DNA of 64,000 nucleotides from JALZKA01 sp963734015 (GCA_963734015.1 CAVTFG010000011.1:1-64000); one strand, 5' to 3'; positions 7,355-16,211 are shown, counted from the stretch's first letter. The notes: generated from the letters alone by a model not told the origin. Translations and numbers: made by a program.

Positions 7355-8608
7355 TCAAGCCAAGCCGAGTCCCGCCGCCTGCTCCCGGGTTCGAGCCACC
7401 ACCTCTTCGGCGCCCTCGACCCGCCCGTCTCTCATCAGGACGGTGCCCGCGACCACGGTCGCGTCAACCACGGCGCCCGAGGCCGCATAGACCAGCCCCG
7501 CGTCGAGCGTCCCCAGGCTCAGCTCCGCCGACTCGGTGCGGATCAGCAGGAAGTCCGCGTCGGCGCCGGGCTCCAGCGCGGGCCGGCTCAAGAGCGGCGA
7601 GCGATCGCCGCGCGCGAGCGCGAGCGTCTCGCCCGCAGTCACCGCCGCCGGATCCGCGGCGGCGTTCTTCTGCAGCAGGGCGAACACCTTCATGTCGTCC
7701 ATCAGATCAAGCGAGTTGTTGGAGCCGGGCCCGTCCGTTCCCAGGCCCATCGCCACCCCCGCGTCGCGGGCGTCCCGGTACGGGAACAATCCGCCGACGG
7801 CCAGCTTCAGGTTCGCGACCGGGTTCGTGACGACCGTGGCGCCCCGGTCGGCGATCAGCTCCAGCTCCGACTGATCGAGCCAGACTCCGTGCGCGAGGAT
7901 CGTGTCAGGGCCCAGCAGGCCGCAGCGGTCGAGGTAGTGCGCCGGCCGCATCCCACGCTCACTCACGCATTCGGAAACCTCATGCTCGGTCTCCGAGAGG
8001 TGGATCTGCACAGGTACCCCCAGCTCGGGAGCTCGCTCCGCCAGCCTTCGCAGCGACTTCTCGCTCACCGAGTAGATGGCGTGAGGGGCGAATCCCGGGC
8101 GTGCCAGGGCGCCGCCGGAATCGGCGATCTTCTCGATGCTGCGCTCGGCGTCGTCGCACGCGCGGTCCGACTTGGCCGGGTCGGAATCGTCGATCAGCGG
8201 GGCCGCCGTCACGGCCCGGATCCCCGCGTCCTCGACTGCCCGCGCCGCCGCTTCGGCGTGCCAGTACATGTCCCAGAACGCGGTCGTCCCGCTCTGGATC
8301 ATCTCGACACACGCCAGGCGCGTGCCCCAGTAGACGTCGTCGTCCGACATGCGCTTCTCGACCGGCCAGATGTAGCGGGTGAGCCACTCCATCAGCGGCA
8401 GGTCGTCGGCGAAGCCGCGGAACAACGTCATGCCCGCGTGCGTATGCGCGTTCACCAGCCCCGGAACCAGCGCCATGCCGTGCGCGTCGAGGACCTCGTC
8501 GCCCTCGGCGGGCTCCACGTCCGGGCCGATCGCGGCGATCAACCCGTCCTCGCACCGAACCCCCACAACGGTCCCCTCGAGCGTGGCGTCCTTGACCGCG
8601 AGCCCCAT
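7355..8608 (-). CDS. mtaD: 5-methylthioadenosine / S-adenosylhomocysteine deaminase
   Basis: 417 aa amidohydrolase. Metal-binding motifs of the family are visible: LVNAHTHAG (HxH, about residue 55), IHLSETEHE, and the aspartate in GLGTDGPGSNNSLDLMDDM. The GxxxNNSLDxxxDMK segment is characteristic of MTA/SAH deaminases, which convert these nucleosides to their inosine forms. It lies 18 bases downstream of, and is co-oriented with, an MTA phosphorylase-like gene, so both probably form a methionine-salvage unit removing the by-products of S-adenosylmethionine use. A related guanine or chlorohydrolase-type activity cannot be excluded from sequence alone. Confidence 0.9.
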   Translation of the reverse strand: MGLAVKDATLEGTVVGVRCEDGLIAAIGPDVEPAEGDEVLDAHGMALVPGLVNAHTHAGMTLFRGFADDLPLMEWLTRYIWPVEKRMSDDDVYWGTRLACVEMIQSGTTAFWDMYWHAEAAARAVEDAGIRAVTAAPLIDDSDPAKSDRACDDAERSIEKIADSGGALARPGFAPHAIYSVSEKSLRRLAERAPELGVPVQIHLSETEHEVSECVSERGMRPAHYLDRCGLLGPDTILAHGVWLDQSELELIADRGATVVTNPVANLKLAVGGLFPYRDARDAGVAMGLGTDGPGSNNSLDLMDDMKVFALLQKNAAADPAAVTAGETLALARGDRSPLLSRPALEPGADADFLLIRTESAELSLGTLDAGLVYAASGAVVDATVVAGTVLMRDGRVEGAEEVVARTREQAAGLGLA

Positions 8609-8625
8609 CTGGGCAACAGGGTAAT

Positions 8626-9264
8626 TCAGCTGTCCAGCAGCGCCGGGACCACCTTCGCGAGCGCGGCCTGCAGCCGGGCCCGGTGTGCGCGCTGTCCGGC
8701 TGCCACCTCCTCGAGCGTCAGCTCTGTCGCCCCCACTCCGTTCGCCAGGTTGTCGACGACGCAGATCGCGGCGTAGGCCAGCCCCAGCTCACCCGCGAGG
8801 ATGCATTCGCCGGCGACGGTCATCCCGACCACATCCGCGTGCTGGGCGATGATCCGCACCTCGGCCGCCGTCTCGAGGCGGGGTCCCGTCACCTGCCAGT
8901 AGACGCCCCCGTTGCGCAGATCCAGCTCGGCTCCGAACGCCTCGACCACCCGCGAGCGCCATTCCCGGTCGAAACCCGGCACGCGGTGGGCGGCGGGGTC
9001 GGAGCGCGTCGTCAGCGGCGGAAGGTCGAGCGCGATGAAATCGTCGGGGCACAGGAAGGTGCCCGGGATGAGCTCCGGGCGGAGGCCGCCTACCGAGGCG
9101 ACGCCGAGCACCCGGTCGCAGCCGGCGTCGGCGAGCTTGCGCAGGTTCGCCTCATGGTCGATCAGGTGGGGCAACGCGTAGGGCTCGCCGTGCCGGTCGA
9201 TCACCGTGGCGCCCTCGACGTCGAGGCCGGCCGCGCCGCTGCCCAGGACGACGCCGAGCGCCAT
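8626..9264 (-). CDS. MTA phosphorylase-family purine nucleoside phosphorylase
   Basis: 212 aa from ATG 9264 (a TTG at 9270 is the alternative). It belongs to the PNP/MTAP family that splits methylthioadenosine or methylthioinosine with phosphate. Visible motifs are LGVASVGGLRPEL, the substrate segment GGVYWQVTGPRLETAAEVR (about 125-145) and DVVGMTVAGECILAGELGLAYAAICVVDN with the catalytic Asp near residue 173. It is shorter than typical 260-290 aa MTAPs, because the N-terminal GGSG phosphate loop region is abbreviated to VVLGSG. The deaminase 18 bases downstream suggests the true substrate could be methylthioinosine. A structured repeat (9274-9320) occupies the leader. Confidence 0.85.
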   Translation of the reverse strand: MALGVVLGSGAAGLDVEGATVIDRHGEPYALPHLIDHEANLRKLADAGCDRVLGVASVGGLRPELIPGTFLCPDDFIALDLPPLTTRSDPAAHRVPGFDREWRSRVVEAFGAELDLRNGGVYWQVTGPRLETAAEVRIIAQHADVVGMTVAGECILAGELGLAYAAICVVDNLANGVGATELTLEEVAAGQRAHRARLQAALAKVVPALLDS

Positions 9265-9273
9265 CCTCAATCA

Positions 9274-9320
9274 GCCGCCTCAACAACGGCGGGGCTCGGC
9301 TTCGCTTCGCTCCGCCTCAC
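9274..9320 (-). repeat. Leader element, copy C (upstream of mtnP)
   Basis: 47-base element read on the minus strand, filling the gap between the carboxylase stop codon and the phosphorylase start. It shares with 16212-16262 and 47190-47240 the order GTGAGGCGGAG, a small GAA-loop hairpin, CGAAGCCGAGCCCCGCC, GTTGTTGAGGCGGC. Here the GAA-loop stem is reduced to GC/GC. The central CCGCC can pair with either flanking GGCGG, giving two exclusive hairpins. See the findings. Confidence 0.8.
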
Positions 9321-10858
9321 TACGCCGGGGTGATCGGGTTCCGCCGCTCGGAGAAGCTGCGGTCCCGGCCCTCGGCGAACGCGAAGCGGCGGATCAGGTC
9401 GGCGCGCAGCTCGTCCGGCTCGATCACGGCATCCACCACGAGCTCGGACGCGAGGTGCAGGATGTCGATGTCGGCCGAGTATTCCTCGCGCTTCTGCGCG
9501 ACGAACCGATCCCGCTCTGCCTCGTCGTCGATCGCCTGGATCTGGTTGAAGAACACCGCGTTGATCGCGGCCTCGGGTCCCATCACCGCGATCGAGGCGG
9601 TCGGAAGCGCGATGCAGCAGTCGGGCTCGAACGCTGGGCCGGCCATCGCGTAGAGGCCGGCGCCGTACGCCTTGCGGACGACCACGGAGATCTTCGGCAC
9701 CGTCGCCTCCGACACGGCCGAGATCATCTTCGCGCCATGGCGGATGATCCCCTGGCGCTCGACGTCCGTGCCGATCATGAAGCCGGGGACGTCGGCGAGG
9801 AACAGGAGTGGCACGTTGAACGCGTTGCAGGTCGCGATGAAGCGAGCCGCCTTGTCGGCGGAGTCCACGAACAGCACGCCGCCCTTGTACTTCGGCTGGT
9901 TCGCGACGATTCCGACGACGCGGCCGTCGAGCCGGGCGTAGCCCACCACCAGCTCCTTGGCCCACCGCTGATGGACCTCGCAGAACGACTCGGCGTCCAC
10001 GACGGCGTCGATCAGCTCCTTGACGTCGAACGACGTCTTCTCGTCGCCGGGGACGATCTCGGACACCCGGCGCTCCGCCGCGGGCTCCGCCGGTGGCGCC
10101 GCGGGCGGCGTCTCGCGCCAGTTCCCCGGCATGTAGGAGAGGTAGCGCCGGGCTGTGTCGATGGTGTCCTCGTCCGTCTTCGCTAGGAAGTGGCCGCAGC
10201 CGGAGACGCCGGTATGCATCTTGGCTCCGCCCATCTCCTCGAGCGTGACCTTCTCGCCGATCACCATCTCGGCCATTCGCGGCGAGCCCAGGTACATGGA
10301 AGCGTTGCCCTCGCGCATGATCACGACGTCGCAGAATGCGGGGATGTAGGCGCCGCCCGCCGCCGACGGCCCGAACAGCAGGCACACCTGTGGCACCCGG
10401 CCGGAGAGCTTCACCTCGTTGTAGAAGATCCTGCCCGCGCCGCGGCGCCCCGGGAACATCCGCACTTGGTCCGTGATCCGGGCCCCGGCCGAGTCGACCA
10501 GGTAGACCATCGGCACCTCGAGCGCGAGCGCCCGCTCCTGGATTCGCAGGATCTTCTCGACCGTCTTCGGACCCCACGAGCCGGCCTTGACCGTCGGATC
10601 GTTGGCCATCAGGCAGACCTTGCGCCCGCCGATCAGCGCCAGGCCCGTCACCACCCCATCGGCGCCCAGCCCTTCTTGCTCCCAATTCGCGAGGAGAGCC
10701 TCCTCGGCGAAGGACTCGGGGTCGACCAGCCTGGCCAAGCGCTCGCGCACCGGCAGCTTGCCCTGCTCGGCGGTCTTCGTGTGATGTCGCTCGGGACCGC
10801 CGGAGAGGGCCGCCTCCAGCGCGCCCTCCAGGTTCGATTGCGCGGCCGTTTCGTCCAT
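9320..10858 (-). CDS. Acyl-CoA carboxylase, carboxyltransferase (beta) subunit
   Basis: 512 aa from ATG 10858; in-frame sequence further upstream belongs to the DivIVA-like gene on another frame. It is the biotin-dependent carboxyltransferase of propionyl- or acetyl-CoA carboxylase. Both crotonase-fold halves are present: N-terminal with HHTKTAEQGKLPVRERL, DSAGARITDQV and FGPSAAGGAY (about 35-180), C-terminal with GIVANQPKYKGGVL, DVPGFMIGTDVE and VVRKAYGAGLYAM (about 300-420). DPTVKAGSWG fits methylcrotonyl/propionyl-type subunits. No biotin carboxylase subunit is in the window. Propionyl-CoA carboxylation would serve the ethylmalonyl-CoA pathway encoded at 30.9-48.3 kb. Confidence 0.92.
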   Translation of the reverse strand: MDETAAQSNLEGALEAALSGGPERHHTKTAEQGKLPVRERLARLVDPESFAEEALLANWEQEGLGADGVVTGLALIGGRKVCLMANDPTVKAGSWGPKTVEKILRIQERALALEVPMVYLVDSAGARITDQVRMFPGRRGAGRIFYNEVKLSGRVPQVCLLFGPSAAGGAYIPAFCDVVIMREGNASMYLGSPRMAEMVIGEKVTLEEMGGAKMHTGVSGCGHFLAKTDEDTIDTARRYLSYMPGNWRETPPAAPPAEPAAERRVSEIVPGDEKTSFDVKELIDAVVDAESFCEVHQRWAKELVVGYARLDGRVVGIVANQPKYKGGVLFVDSADKAARFIATCNAFNVPLLFLADVPGFMIGTDVERQGIIRHGAKMISAVSEATVPKISVVVRKAYGAGLYAMAGPAFEPDCCIALPTASIAVMGPEAAINAVFFNQIQAIDDEAERDRFVAQKREEYSADIDILHLASELVVDAVIEPDELRADLIRRFAFAEGRDRSFSERRNPITPA

Positions 10859-10883
10859 CCAGCCGCGAAGTCTAGGGTTCGCC

Positions 10884-11576
10884 CTAGCGCGTCTCGTGCA
10901 CGGTCGTCTCGCGCTCGGCGGGATCCTCCAGCTCGGTGGGCTCCGCTGCGATCTCCTGCGCGGCGTCCGAATCGTCGGCGGGGGCGTCCTCATCCGCGTC
11001 GGCATCCTCGGTCGCCACGACATCCTCTTGATCGCCGGCGGCATCCTCCTCGATGGGCTCGTCAAGGCGAACCGCCTCGACCGCTTCCAGGAGCTGATCG
11101 GCCAGGCGCTGGGTTTCCTCGGCGATCTCCTCGCGACGCTCGACCAGGCTCGTCACCGCCTGGTTCAAGCGGCGGCGACGTGCGATGGCCTCGTCGATGA
11201 TCGCCTCCGCCTTCGACTCCGCCTCCGTGATCAGCTCGTCCGCCTTCTGGCCCGCGTTCAGCTTCACCTTGCGCGTCTCGTCCTCAGCGTCCTGCCGGAG
11301 CTCGTCCGCGTACTCCTTGGCCTCGGTGCGCAGCTTGGCCGCCGCCTCTTCGGCCGCGGTGAGGATGCCGGCCGTTCGCTCGCCGACCTTCTCGAGCTCG
11401 CTGGTCACTCCTGGATCGGCGTTTGCGGCGCCGGCGCGGGACTCGACCCAGTCGGCCACACGGTCGAGGAATGCATGGACCGACTCGGGGTCGTATCCGC
11501 GACGTGACTGCGGGAATCGCGCCTGGCGGAGCTCCGCGCCGCTCAGGCTGTCGCTGGCCTGCACCTGGTCCATCAA
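10884..11576 (-). CDS. DivIVA-like coiled-coil protein
   Basis: 230 aa. Residues about 13-45 (LRQARFPQSRRGYDPESVHAFLDRVADWV) match the N-terminal DivIVA domain, which binds curved membranes. A long alanine/glutamate-rich coiled coil (about 60-165) follows, then a very acidic tail (about 170-225, runs of D and E). The family marks poles or septa and scaffolds wall growth in actinobacteria; this short form is probably a DivIVA/SepIVA-like accessory rather than the main Wag31 protein, which normally lies next to ftsZ. It sits alone between two metabolic genes. Two adjacent ATGs begin the protein. Confidence 0.75.
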   Translation of the reverse strand: MMDQVQASDSLSGAELRQARFPQSRRGYDPESVHAFLDRVADWVESRAGAANADPGVTSELEKVGERTAGILTAAEEAAAKLRTEAKEYADELRQDAEDETRKVKLNAGQKADELITEAESKAEAIIDEAIARRRRLNQAVTSLVERREEIAEETQRLADQLLEAVEAVRLDEPIEEDAAGDQEDVVATEDADADEDAPADDSDAAQEIAAEPTELEDPAERETTVHETR

Positions 11577-11648
11577 TACCTCCGGTCCCTGGATAGAAGC
11601 CCGTCGCGAACCACGGGATCGTACCCCGCTACCCGCTGGGCGCTCCGC

Positions 11649-12530
11649 TCACTCCGGATCGATCGCGACCGGCTTCTCGCCCGAGTAGTCGTAGTAGCCG
11701 CGCCCGGTCTTGCGCCCGTAATGGCCCGCTTCGACCAGCTTCGTCAACGTCGGCGGAGCGGCGAACCGCTCCTCGCCGTACGCGTCGTGCATCACGGAGG
11801 CGATCGACGCGAGCGTGTCGAGGCCCACGAAATCCGAGAGCGCGATGGGGCCCATCGGATGGTTGGCGCCCGCCATCATCCCCGCGTCGATGTCCTCGAT
11901 CGTCCCCACGCCCTGCTCGTAGGCGGTGATGCCGTCGAGCATGAACGGGACCAGGAGCCGGTTGACGATGAACCCGCGGTTGTCGCCCGCGGCGACGGTC
12001 TTCTTGCCGAGCTCGTCACCGAGCTCGAAACCGAGCTGGGCCGCGGCGTCCTCGGTGCCCTCCGCCTTCACGACTTCGAGCAGCGGCATGACCTGGACCG
12101 GGTTGAAGAAATGCAGGCCGAGGAAGCGCTCGGGACGCGATGTGGCGGCCGCCTGCTCGGCCACCGAGAGCGACGACGTGTTGGTGGCGAAGTGGGCCTC
12201 GGGCTTCACGACAGCGTCCACCTCGCCCCACATCTCGAGCTTGGAATCCAGGTCCTCGGTGATCGCCTCGATCACGAGGTCGCAATCGGCGAGATCGGCG
12301 TAGTCGGTGGTCGGCTGGATCCGGCCGCGGACGGCGTCCGCATCAGCCTGTTCGAGCTTGCCCCTGTCGACCGCCTTGGCGAGCTGCTTCTCGATCTTGC
12401 CGATGCCGGCGTCGAGCCGCTCCTGCGAGACCTCGCGGACGACCACGTCCCACCCGTTCTGCGCGCAGACCTGGGTGATCCCGTGGCCCATGAGGCCGCA
12501 GCCCACAACTCCTACCTTGCTGATCTCCAC
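11649..12530 (-). CDS. 3-hydroxyacyl-CoA (3-hydroxybutyryl-CoA) dehydrogenase
   Basis: 293 aa, the size of the stand-alone monofunctional enzyme. The Rossmann fold begins VGVVGCGLMGHGI (GxGxxG, residues 7-14). ITEDLDSKLEMW and NTSSLSV are typical family stretches, and the catalytic His/Glu pair lies in LGLHFFNPVQVMPLLEVV (about 137-152). The C-terminal helical domain ends GRKTGRGYYDYS. It interconverts acetoacetyl-CoA and 3-hydroxybutyryl-CoA with NAD(P). In this window it links acetoacetyl-CoA synthetase to crotonyl-CoA carboxylase/reductase, the first committed step of the ethylmalonyl-CoA pathway. It is probably the last gene of a leftward operon starting near 15472. Confidence 0.92.
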   Translation of the reverse strand: MEISKVGVVGCGLMGHGITQVCAQNGWDVVVREVSQERLDAGIGKIEKQLAKAVDRGKLEQADADAVRGRIQPTTDYADLADCDLVIEAITEDLDSKLEMWGEVDAVVKPEAHFATNTSSLSVAEQAAATSRPERFLGLHFFNPVQVMPLLEVVKAEGTEDAAAQLGFELGDELGKKTVAAGDNRGFIVNRLLVPFMLDGITAYEQGVGTIEDIDAGMMAGANHPMGPIALSDFVGLDTLASIASVMHDAYGEERFAAPPTLTKLVEAGHYGRKTGRGYYDYSGEKPVAIDPE

Positions 12531-12577
12531 TCGCTCACTCCTCTTCGGGCTCTGGCAAAGCGCGGGAGCCTATTGGG

Positions 12578-12973
12578 TCAGCCACGCGGCGGCGTGATCC
12601 CGATCGCCTCGAACCGCTCCGCCATCCCTGCGGCGAGCGCGTTCAGCCCGCTCAGCGGACGGACCATCACGGTCAGCTCCGAGACCAGGCCGTCGCCGTT
12701 GAACCGGAGCAGATCCATGCCCTCCAACTCGCGGTCGGCGACGCGCGCGGAGAAGATCAGGGTGGCCGCGTCGCCGTCCTCGAGCTGGTGGAGATAGCGG
12801 AAGTCCTCGAACACGCGCATCGCGCCCTCGGTGAGGATCGTCCCCACGAGGTCCCGGCCCTCGTACGGGCGAAACACCACAGGCGAGAGGAACCGGACGT
12901 CCTCGGCGAGGATCTCGTTCAGTCGGCTGCCGTCCTTGGACTCCGCGGCTTCCCGGAAGGCGTCGCTTCGCAT
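12578..12973 (-). CDS. NTF2/SnoaL-like fold protein
   Basis: 131 aa. The helix-then-sheet pattern (FREAAESKDGSRLNEILAEDVRFLSPVVF followed by YEGRDLVGTIL and alternating strands) fits the cone-shaped NTF2/SnoaL fold, used by many small isomerases, hydrolases and binding proteins. No catalytic signature can be assigned. It lies 2 bases from OsmC (12976) and is co-oriented with it and with the hydroxyacyl-CoA dehydrogenase, so it is probably part of the same operon. The function is unknown. Confidence 0.75.
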   Translation of the reverse strand: MRSDAFREAAESKDGSRLNEILAEDVRFLSPVVFRPYEGRDLVGTILTEGAMRVFEDFRYLHQLEDGDAATLIFSARVADRELEGMDLLRFNGDGLVSELTVMVRPLSGLNALAAGMAERFEAIGITPPRG

Positions 12974-12975
12974 GG

Positions 12976-13407
12976 TCAGGCGTCGAGCTGCGTGTTCAGG
13001 TTGACCTCGCGTACGCCCGCGAGCGCCCTCGACACGGCGCAGCCTTCCTTCGCGGACCGCGCGTGCTCCTCGAACTCGGCCTCGTCGATGCCTGGGACCC
13101 GCCCGTGGACATCGAGGTCGATGCGCGCGATCGTCGGGCCCGCGTCCTCCATGCGCAGGTGTACGGTCGCGTCGGTCTCGAGCGACTCCGGGGAATGACC
13201 CGCCTCGCCGAGGATCCCCGACAGCGCCATCGTGAAGCAGCCGGCGTGGGCGGCCCCGATCAGCTCATCGGGGTTGGTTCCCGCCCCGTCCTCGAAGCGG
13301 GATTTGAACGAGTAGGGGGCGTCGAGGGCGCCAGACCCGACCGCAAGGGTTCCCGACCCTTCGTTGAGCGTGCCCTGCCATTTCGCCGTCGCCGTCCTGG
13401 TCGCCAC
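12976..13407 (-). CDS. osmC: OsmC-family peroxiredoxin
   Basis: 143 aa. The two catalytic cysteines of the OsmC/Ohr family are present: one in IGAAHAGCFTMALS (about residue 57) and one in AKEGCAVSRAL (about residue 123). TNPDELIGAAHAGC is diagnostic. The protein reduces organic hydroperoxides by a thiol mechanism in the cytosol. It sits in a leftward gene string between HMG-CoA lyase and an NTF2-like protein. Confidence 0.92.
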   Translation of the reverse strand: MATRTATAKWQGTLNEGSGTLAVGSGALDAPYSFKSRFEDGAGTNPDELIGAAHAGCFTMALSGILGEAGHSPESLETDATVHLRMEDAGPTIARIDLDVHGRVPGIDEAEFEEHARSAKEGCAVSRALAGVREVNLNTQLDA

Positions 13408-13437
13408 GGAAGTCTCCTTTCGGGGGTTCCGACCAGG

Positions 13438-14361
13438 CTACGCGCCCCGGTGCCAGTCCACCGGGCCGGCCGTCAGGACGTGCGCGCCGAGCGGCCGCCC
13501 GAGGACCTCCTGCGCGGCGCGCGAGGCAGCGATCAGCTTCGGCAGGTCGATCCCGGCGGCGATGCCCATCTCGTCGAGCATCGAGACCAGGTCCTCCGAG
13601 GAGATGTTGCCGGTGGCGCCCGGAGGCACCGGGCAGCCACCCAGCTCGCCGAAGGCCGACTCGAACGAATCGACGCCCAGCTCCAGAGCCGCCAGCACGT
13701 TCGCCAGGCCCTGGCCGCGGGTGTTGTGGAAGTGCGCGGTCAGCTCCGGGCCGGGCAGCCGCTCGCGCGCGGCGGCGAAGAACTCTCCGACCTGGCGCGG
13801 GTTCGCCATTCCCGTCGTATCCCCGAACGCGATCTCCTCGCAGCCGGCGGCCGCCAGGCGCTCGGCGATACCGAACACCCGCTCCGGCGGCACCTCGCCC
13901 TCATACGGACAGCCGAACGAGACCGAGATCACGCCCTCGCAGCGCAGCCCCTCCGCCCGCGCCCGCTCGATCACCCGTTCCAGGCCGCTCAGCGACTCCT
14001 CGATGGAGCGGTTCACGTTCTTCAGATTGTGGGTCTCGGACGCGGAGAGGAACAGGTTCACCTCGTCGAACCGATCGCGCCGGGCCAGCGCGTTCTCGAG
14101 CCCCGTTTCGTTCGGGATCAGCACCGAGTAGGCGACTCCGTCGAGCTTCTCGTAGCGGTCGAGGACCTCGTCGGCGTCGGCGAGCTGCGGGATCACGTCG
14201 GGCCGCACGAACGAGGTCAGCTCGATCCGCCGGTACCCGGCGGCGCCCAGCATCCCGATCAGGCGGACCTTCCCGTCAGTCGGAATCGTCTCCGGCTCGT
14301 TCTGAAAGCCGTCCCGCGGGCCGACCTCACGCAGGCGGACACTCTCCGGCAGGTCCGTCAT
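13438..14361 (-). CDS. mvaB: Hydroxymethylglutaryl-CoA lyase
   Basis: 307 aa. It splits HMG-CoA into acetyl-CoA and acetoacetate in leucine/isovalerate breakdown. The TIM-barrel family motifs are EVGPRDGFQNE (catalytic Arg/Asp, residues 12-22), the metal-binding FGDTTGMANP region and HFHNTRGQGLAN (metal His-x-His), and the glycine-rich loop LGGCPVPPGATGN containing the catalytic Cys (about residue 247). The start overlaps the stop of the thioesterase gene by ATGA, which indicates translational coupling. The acetoacetate formed could be re-activated by the acetoacetyl-CoA synthetase at 5345-7324. Confidence 0.94.
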   Translation of the reverse strand: MTDLPESVRLREVGPRDGFQNEPETIPTDGKVRLIGMLGAAGYRRIELTSFVRPDVIPQLADADEVLDRYEKLDGVAYSVLIPNETGLENALARRDRFDEVNLFLSASETHNLKNVNRSIEESLSGLERVIERARAEGLRCEGVISVSFGCPYEGEVPPERVFGIAERLAAAGCEEIAFGDTTGMANPRQVGEFFAAARERLPGPELTAHFHNTRGQGLANVLAALELGVDSFESAFGELGGCPVPPGATGNISSEDLVSMLDEMGIAAGIDLPKLIAASRAAQEVLGRPLGAHVLTAGPVDWHRGA

Positions 14362-14744
14362 TCGCCGAGCTGACCGACCTGGATGACGCGGCGCTCGTGC
14401 GTGCCGACGCCGATCGTCCGCTCGCGGTCGGTCACCTCAACCTCGAACCGCAGCTTGCGCCCGTCGACCACCTCGCGCAAGGTCGAGCGCACGATGCACT
14501 CGGTCCCCTCCGGCGCAGCCGCGACGTGCTTGACGCAAACCTCGAAGCCCACGGTTGCGGTCCCCTCGGGCAGATGCCCCATGGCCAGGATCGCCGAGTT
14601 GCGTTCCATCATCGCGATCATCCCCGGCGTTGAGAGGACGCTCGATCCGATCGTGCCGCCCACGTCCGTCAGCAGACGGTCCTCGACAGCGAACGTGTCC
14701 TTGCGCTCGGCGCCCGGCTCGAGGGTCGGCTCGCCAGTCAACAC
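14358..14744 (-). CDS. Hotdog-fold thioesterase (fluoroacetyl-CoA thioesterase-like)
   Basis: 128 aa from GTG 14744, which overlaps the SDR stop codon (the bases ATGTGTTGA contain both); TTG 14741 is the alternative. The pattern resembles FlK-type single-hotdog thioesterases: Thr in VLSTPGMIAMMERNS, Glu in the same helix and His in VKHVAAAPEGT would form the known triad. The physiological substrate is unknown; an acyl-CoA thioester is likely given the flanking SDR and HMG-CoA lyase genes. Overlaps at both ends (start with SDR, stop ATGA with mvaB) show a tightly coupled operon. Confidence 0.82.
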   Translation of the reverse strand: MLTGEPTLEPGAERKDTFAVEDRLLTDVGGTIGSSVLSTPGMIAMMERNSAILAMGHLPEGTATVGFEVCVKHVAAAPEGTECIVRSTLREVVDGRKLRFEVEVTDRERTIGVGTHERRVIQVGQLGE

Positions 14745-15472
14745 ATCCCCATCCCGCCGGAGACGCCCAGCGTCTCGCCGGTCACATAGGAGGCGTCGTC
14801 GGATGCGAGAAACGCGATCGTCGCCGCGACCTCGTCCGGGGTTCCCAGACGCCGGAGCTGCGTCCCCGCCTTCATCGTTTCGATCACCTTCTCGCCGATC
14901 TCGCCGAACTCGAGCGCACCCATCAGGAGCGGAGTCTCGATCGGGCCCGGGCAGATGGCGTTCACGGTGATCCCGAAGCGGGCGCCCTCGCGAGCCATCG
15001 CCTTCGTGAACCCCAGGACGCCGCCCTTGGCGGACGAATACGCGACCGAGCCCTTCGACCCGATCCGCCCCGCCTCCGAGGAGACGTTCACGATCCGCCC
15101 GTAGCCGGCTTCCTGCATTCCGGGCAGCACCGCGTGGGTGCAGGCCAGGACGCCCATCAGGTTGACGGCGATCACCCGCTCCCAAACCCCGGGGTCGGTG
15201 TCGGCGAAGAAACCGAACTCGTCCGTCCCGGCGTTGTTGACGAGGATCGCGAACGGCCCGTGCTCCTCGGCCAAGGCCCCGGCCGAGGCCGGGTCCGTGA
15301 CGTCGAGCCGGGCGGCCGTCGCAGAAATCTCGCCGGCGACGCTTGCGCCGCCTTCCTCGTTCAGGTCCCCGATCACTACGTCGGCGCCCTCGGCCGCGAG
15401 CCGACGCGCGGTCGCGGCGCCGATCCCGCTCGCGCCGCCGGTGACGAGCGCCCTTCTGCCCTCGAGCCGCAT
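14738..15472 (-). CDS. Short-chain dehydrogenase/reductase (FabG/BadH-like)
   Basis: 244 aa. The classical SDR elements are TGGASGIG (cofactor glycine motif, residues 11-18), NNAG (about 85), the Ser of VNVSSEAG, and the YSSAK catalytic Tyr-Lys (about 149-153). The Asp in VIGDLNEE suggests NAD preference. The substrate is probably a hydroxyacyl-CoA or similar alcohol, in view of the neighbouring thioesterase and HMG-CoA lyase. It is the first gene of the leftward operon and starts divergently from npdG, leaving 46 bases for two promoters. Confidence 0.88.
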   Translation of the reverse strand: MRLEGRRALVTGGASGIGAATARRLAAEGADVVIGDLNEEGGASVAGEISATAARLDVTDPASAGALAEEHGPFAILVNNAGTDEFGFFADTDPGVWERVIAVNLMGVLACTHAVLPGMQEAGYGRIVNVSSEAGRIGSKGSVAYSSAKGGVLGFTKAMAREGARFGITVNAICPGPIETPLLMGALEFGEIGEKVIETMKAGTQLRRLGTPDEVAATIAFLASDDASYVTGETLGVSGGMGMC

Positions 15473-15518
15473 GCGCGGGCCAGGATATCCCCGCGCTCCT
15501 ATCTAGACTGCCCGCCCG

Positions 15519-16208
15519 ATGGCTGGCTCGGCGATTCCGATCATCGGCGGCACTGGCGCCCTCGGCTGGGGCCTCGCGTTCCGCTGGGCGCTCACCGGCC
15601 GTCCCGTCGTCATCGGCTCGCGCGATGCCGACCGTGCCCAACAGGCTGCCGACCGCATCAGCGCCGAAGTGCCCGACGCCGAGGTCGAGGGCCTCACCAA
15701 CGAGGATGCGGCCAAGCAGGGGCCGGTGGTCATCCTGGCGGTGCCGTTCCGTGCCCAGTCCGAGAACCTGACGAACCTGAAGGACGCCCTCGAGCCCGGG
15801 CAGCTCCTCGTGGACTGCACGGTGCCGCTCGCCGCCGCCGTTTCCGGCAAGGCGACGAGGACCCTTGGCGTCTGGCAGGGCTCGGCCGCGCAGCAGGCGC
15901 AGGAGATGGTCCCCGAGGGCGTGACCGTGGTCGCCGCGTTCCACACGGTCGGCGCGCCGGAGCTCGCGGACCGCGAGCTCGAGATGGACGAGGACGTCCT
16001 CATCTGCGGCGAGCGGAAGGCCGACAAGGCCAAGGTCGCCGAGCTCGTCGAGGCGATCCCGGGGCTGCGCGCCGTGAACGCCGGCCCGCTGGAGGCCGCG
16101 CGGTACGTCGAGCAGCTCACGCCACTGCTGATCGCGATCAACGTCCGCTACAAGGTCCACACCGGCATCCGGATCACCGGCCTTCCGGACGCCGACCACT
16201 GGGAGTGA
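15519..16208 (+). CDS. npdG: NADPH:F420 oxidoreductase (F420-dependent NADP reductase)
   Basis: 229 aa, normal size. The N-terminal Rossmann motif PIIGGTGALGWGLAFRWA (residues 7-24) and VIGSRDADRA are typical of the F420H2:NADP+ oxidoreductase family, as are LAVPFRAQ, VVAAFHTVGAPELAD and the C-terminal AARYVEQLTPLLIAIN. It transfers hydride between NADPH and F420, supplying reduced F420 for enzymes such as the LLM-type oxidoreductase at 40079-41074. It is followed by cofD, cofC and cofE on the same strand, which strongly supports the assignment. Confidence 0.93.
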   Translation: MAGSAIPIIGGTGALGWGLAFRWALTGRPVVIGSRDADRAQQAADRISAEVPDAEVEGLTNEDAAKQGPVVILAVPFRAQSENLTNLKDALEPGQLLVDCTVPLAAAVSGKATRTLGVWQGSAAQQAQEMVPEGVTVVAAFHTVGAPELADRELEMDEDVLICGERKADKAKVAELVEAIPGLRAVNAGPLEAARYVEQLTPLLIAINVRYKVHTGIRITGLPDADHWE

Positions 16209-16211
16209 CTT

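Noticed and set aside
10190..11200. Plus-strand frame antisense to the carboxylase and DivIVA genes
   Set aside because: The strong carboxyltransferase motifs are on the other strand; this frame has no domain features.
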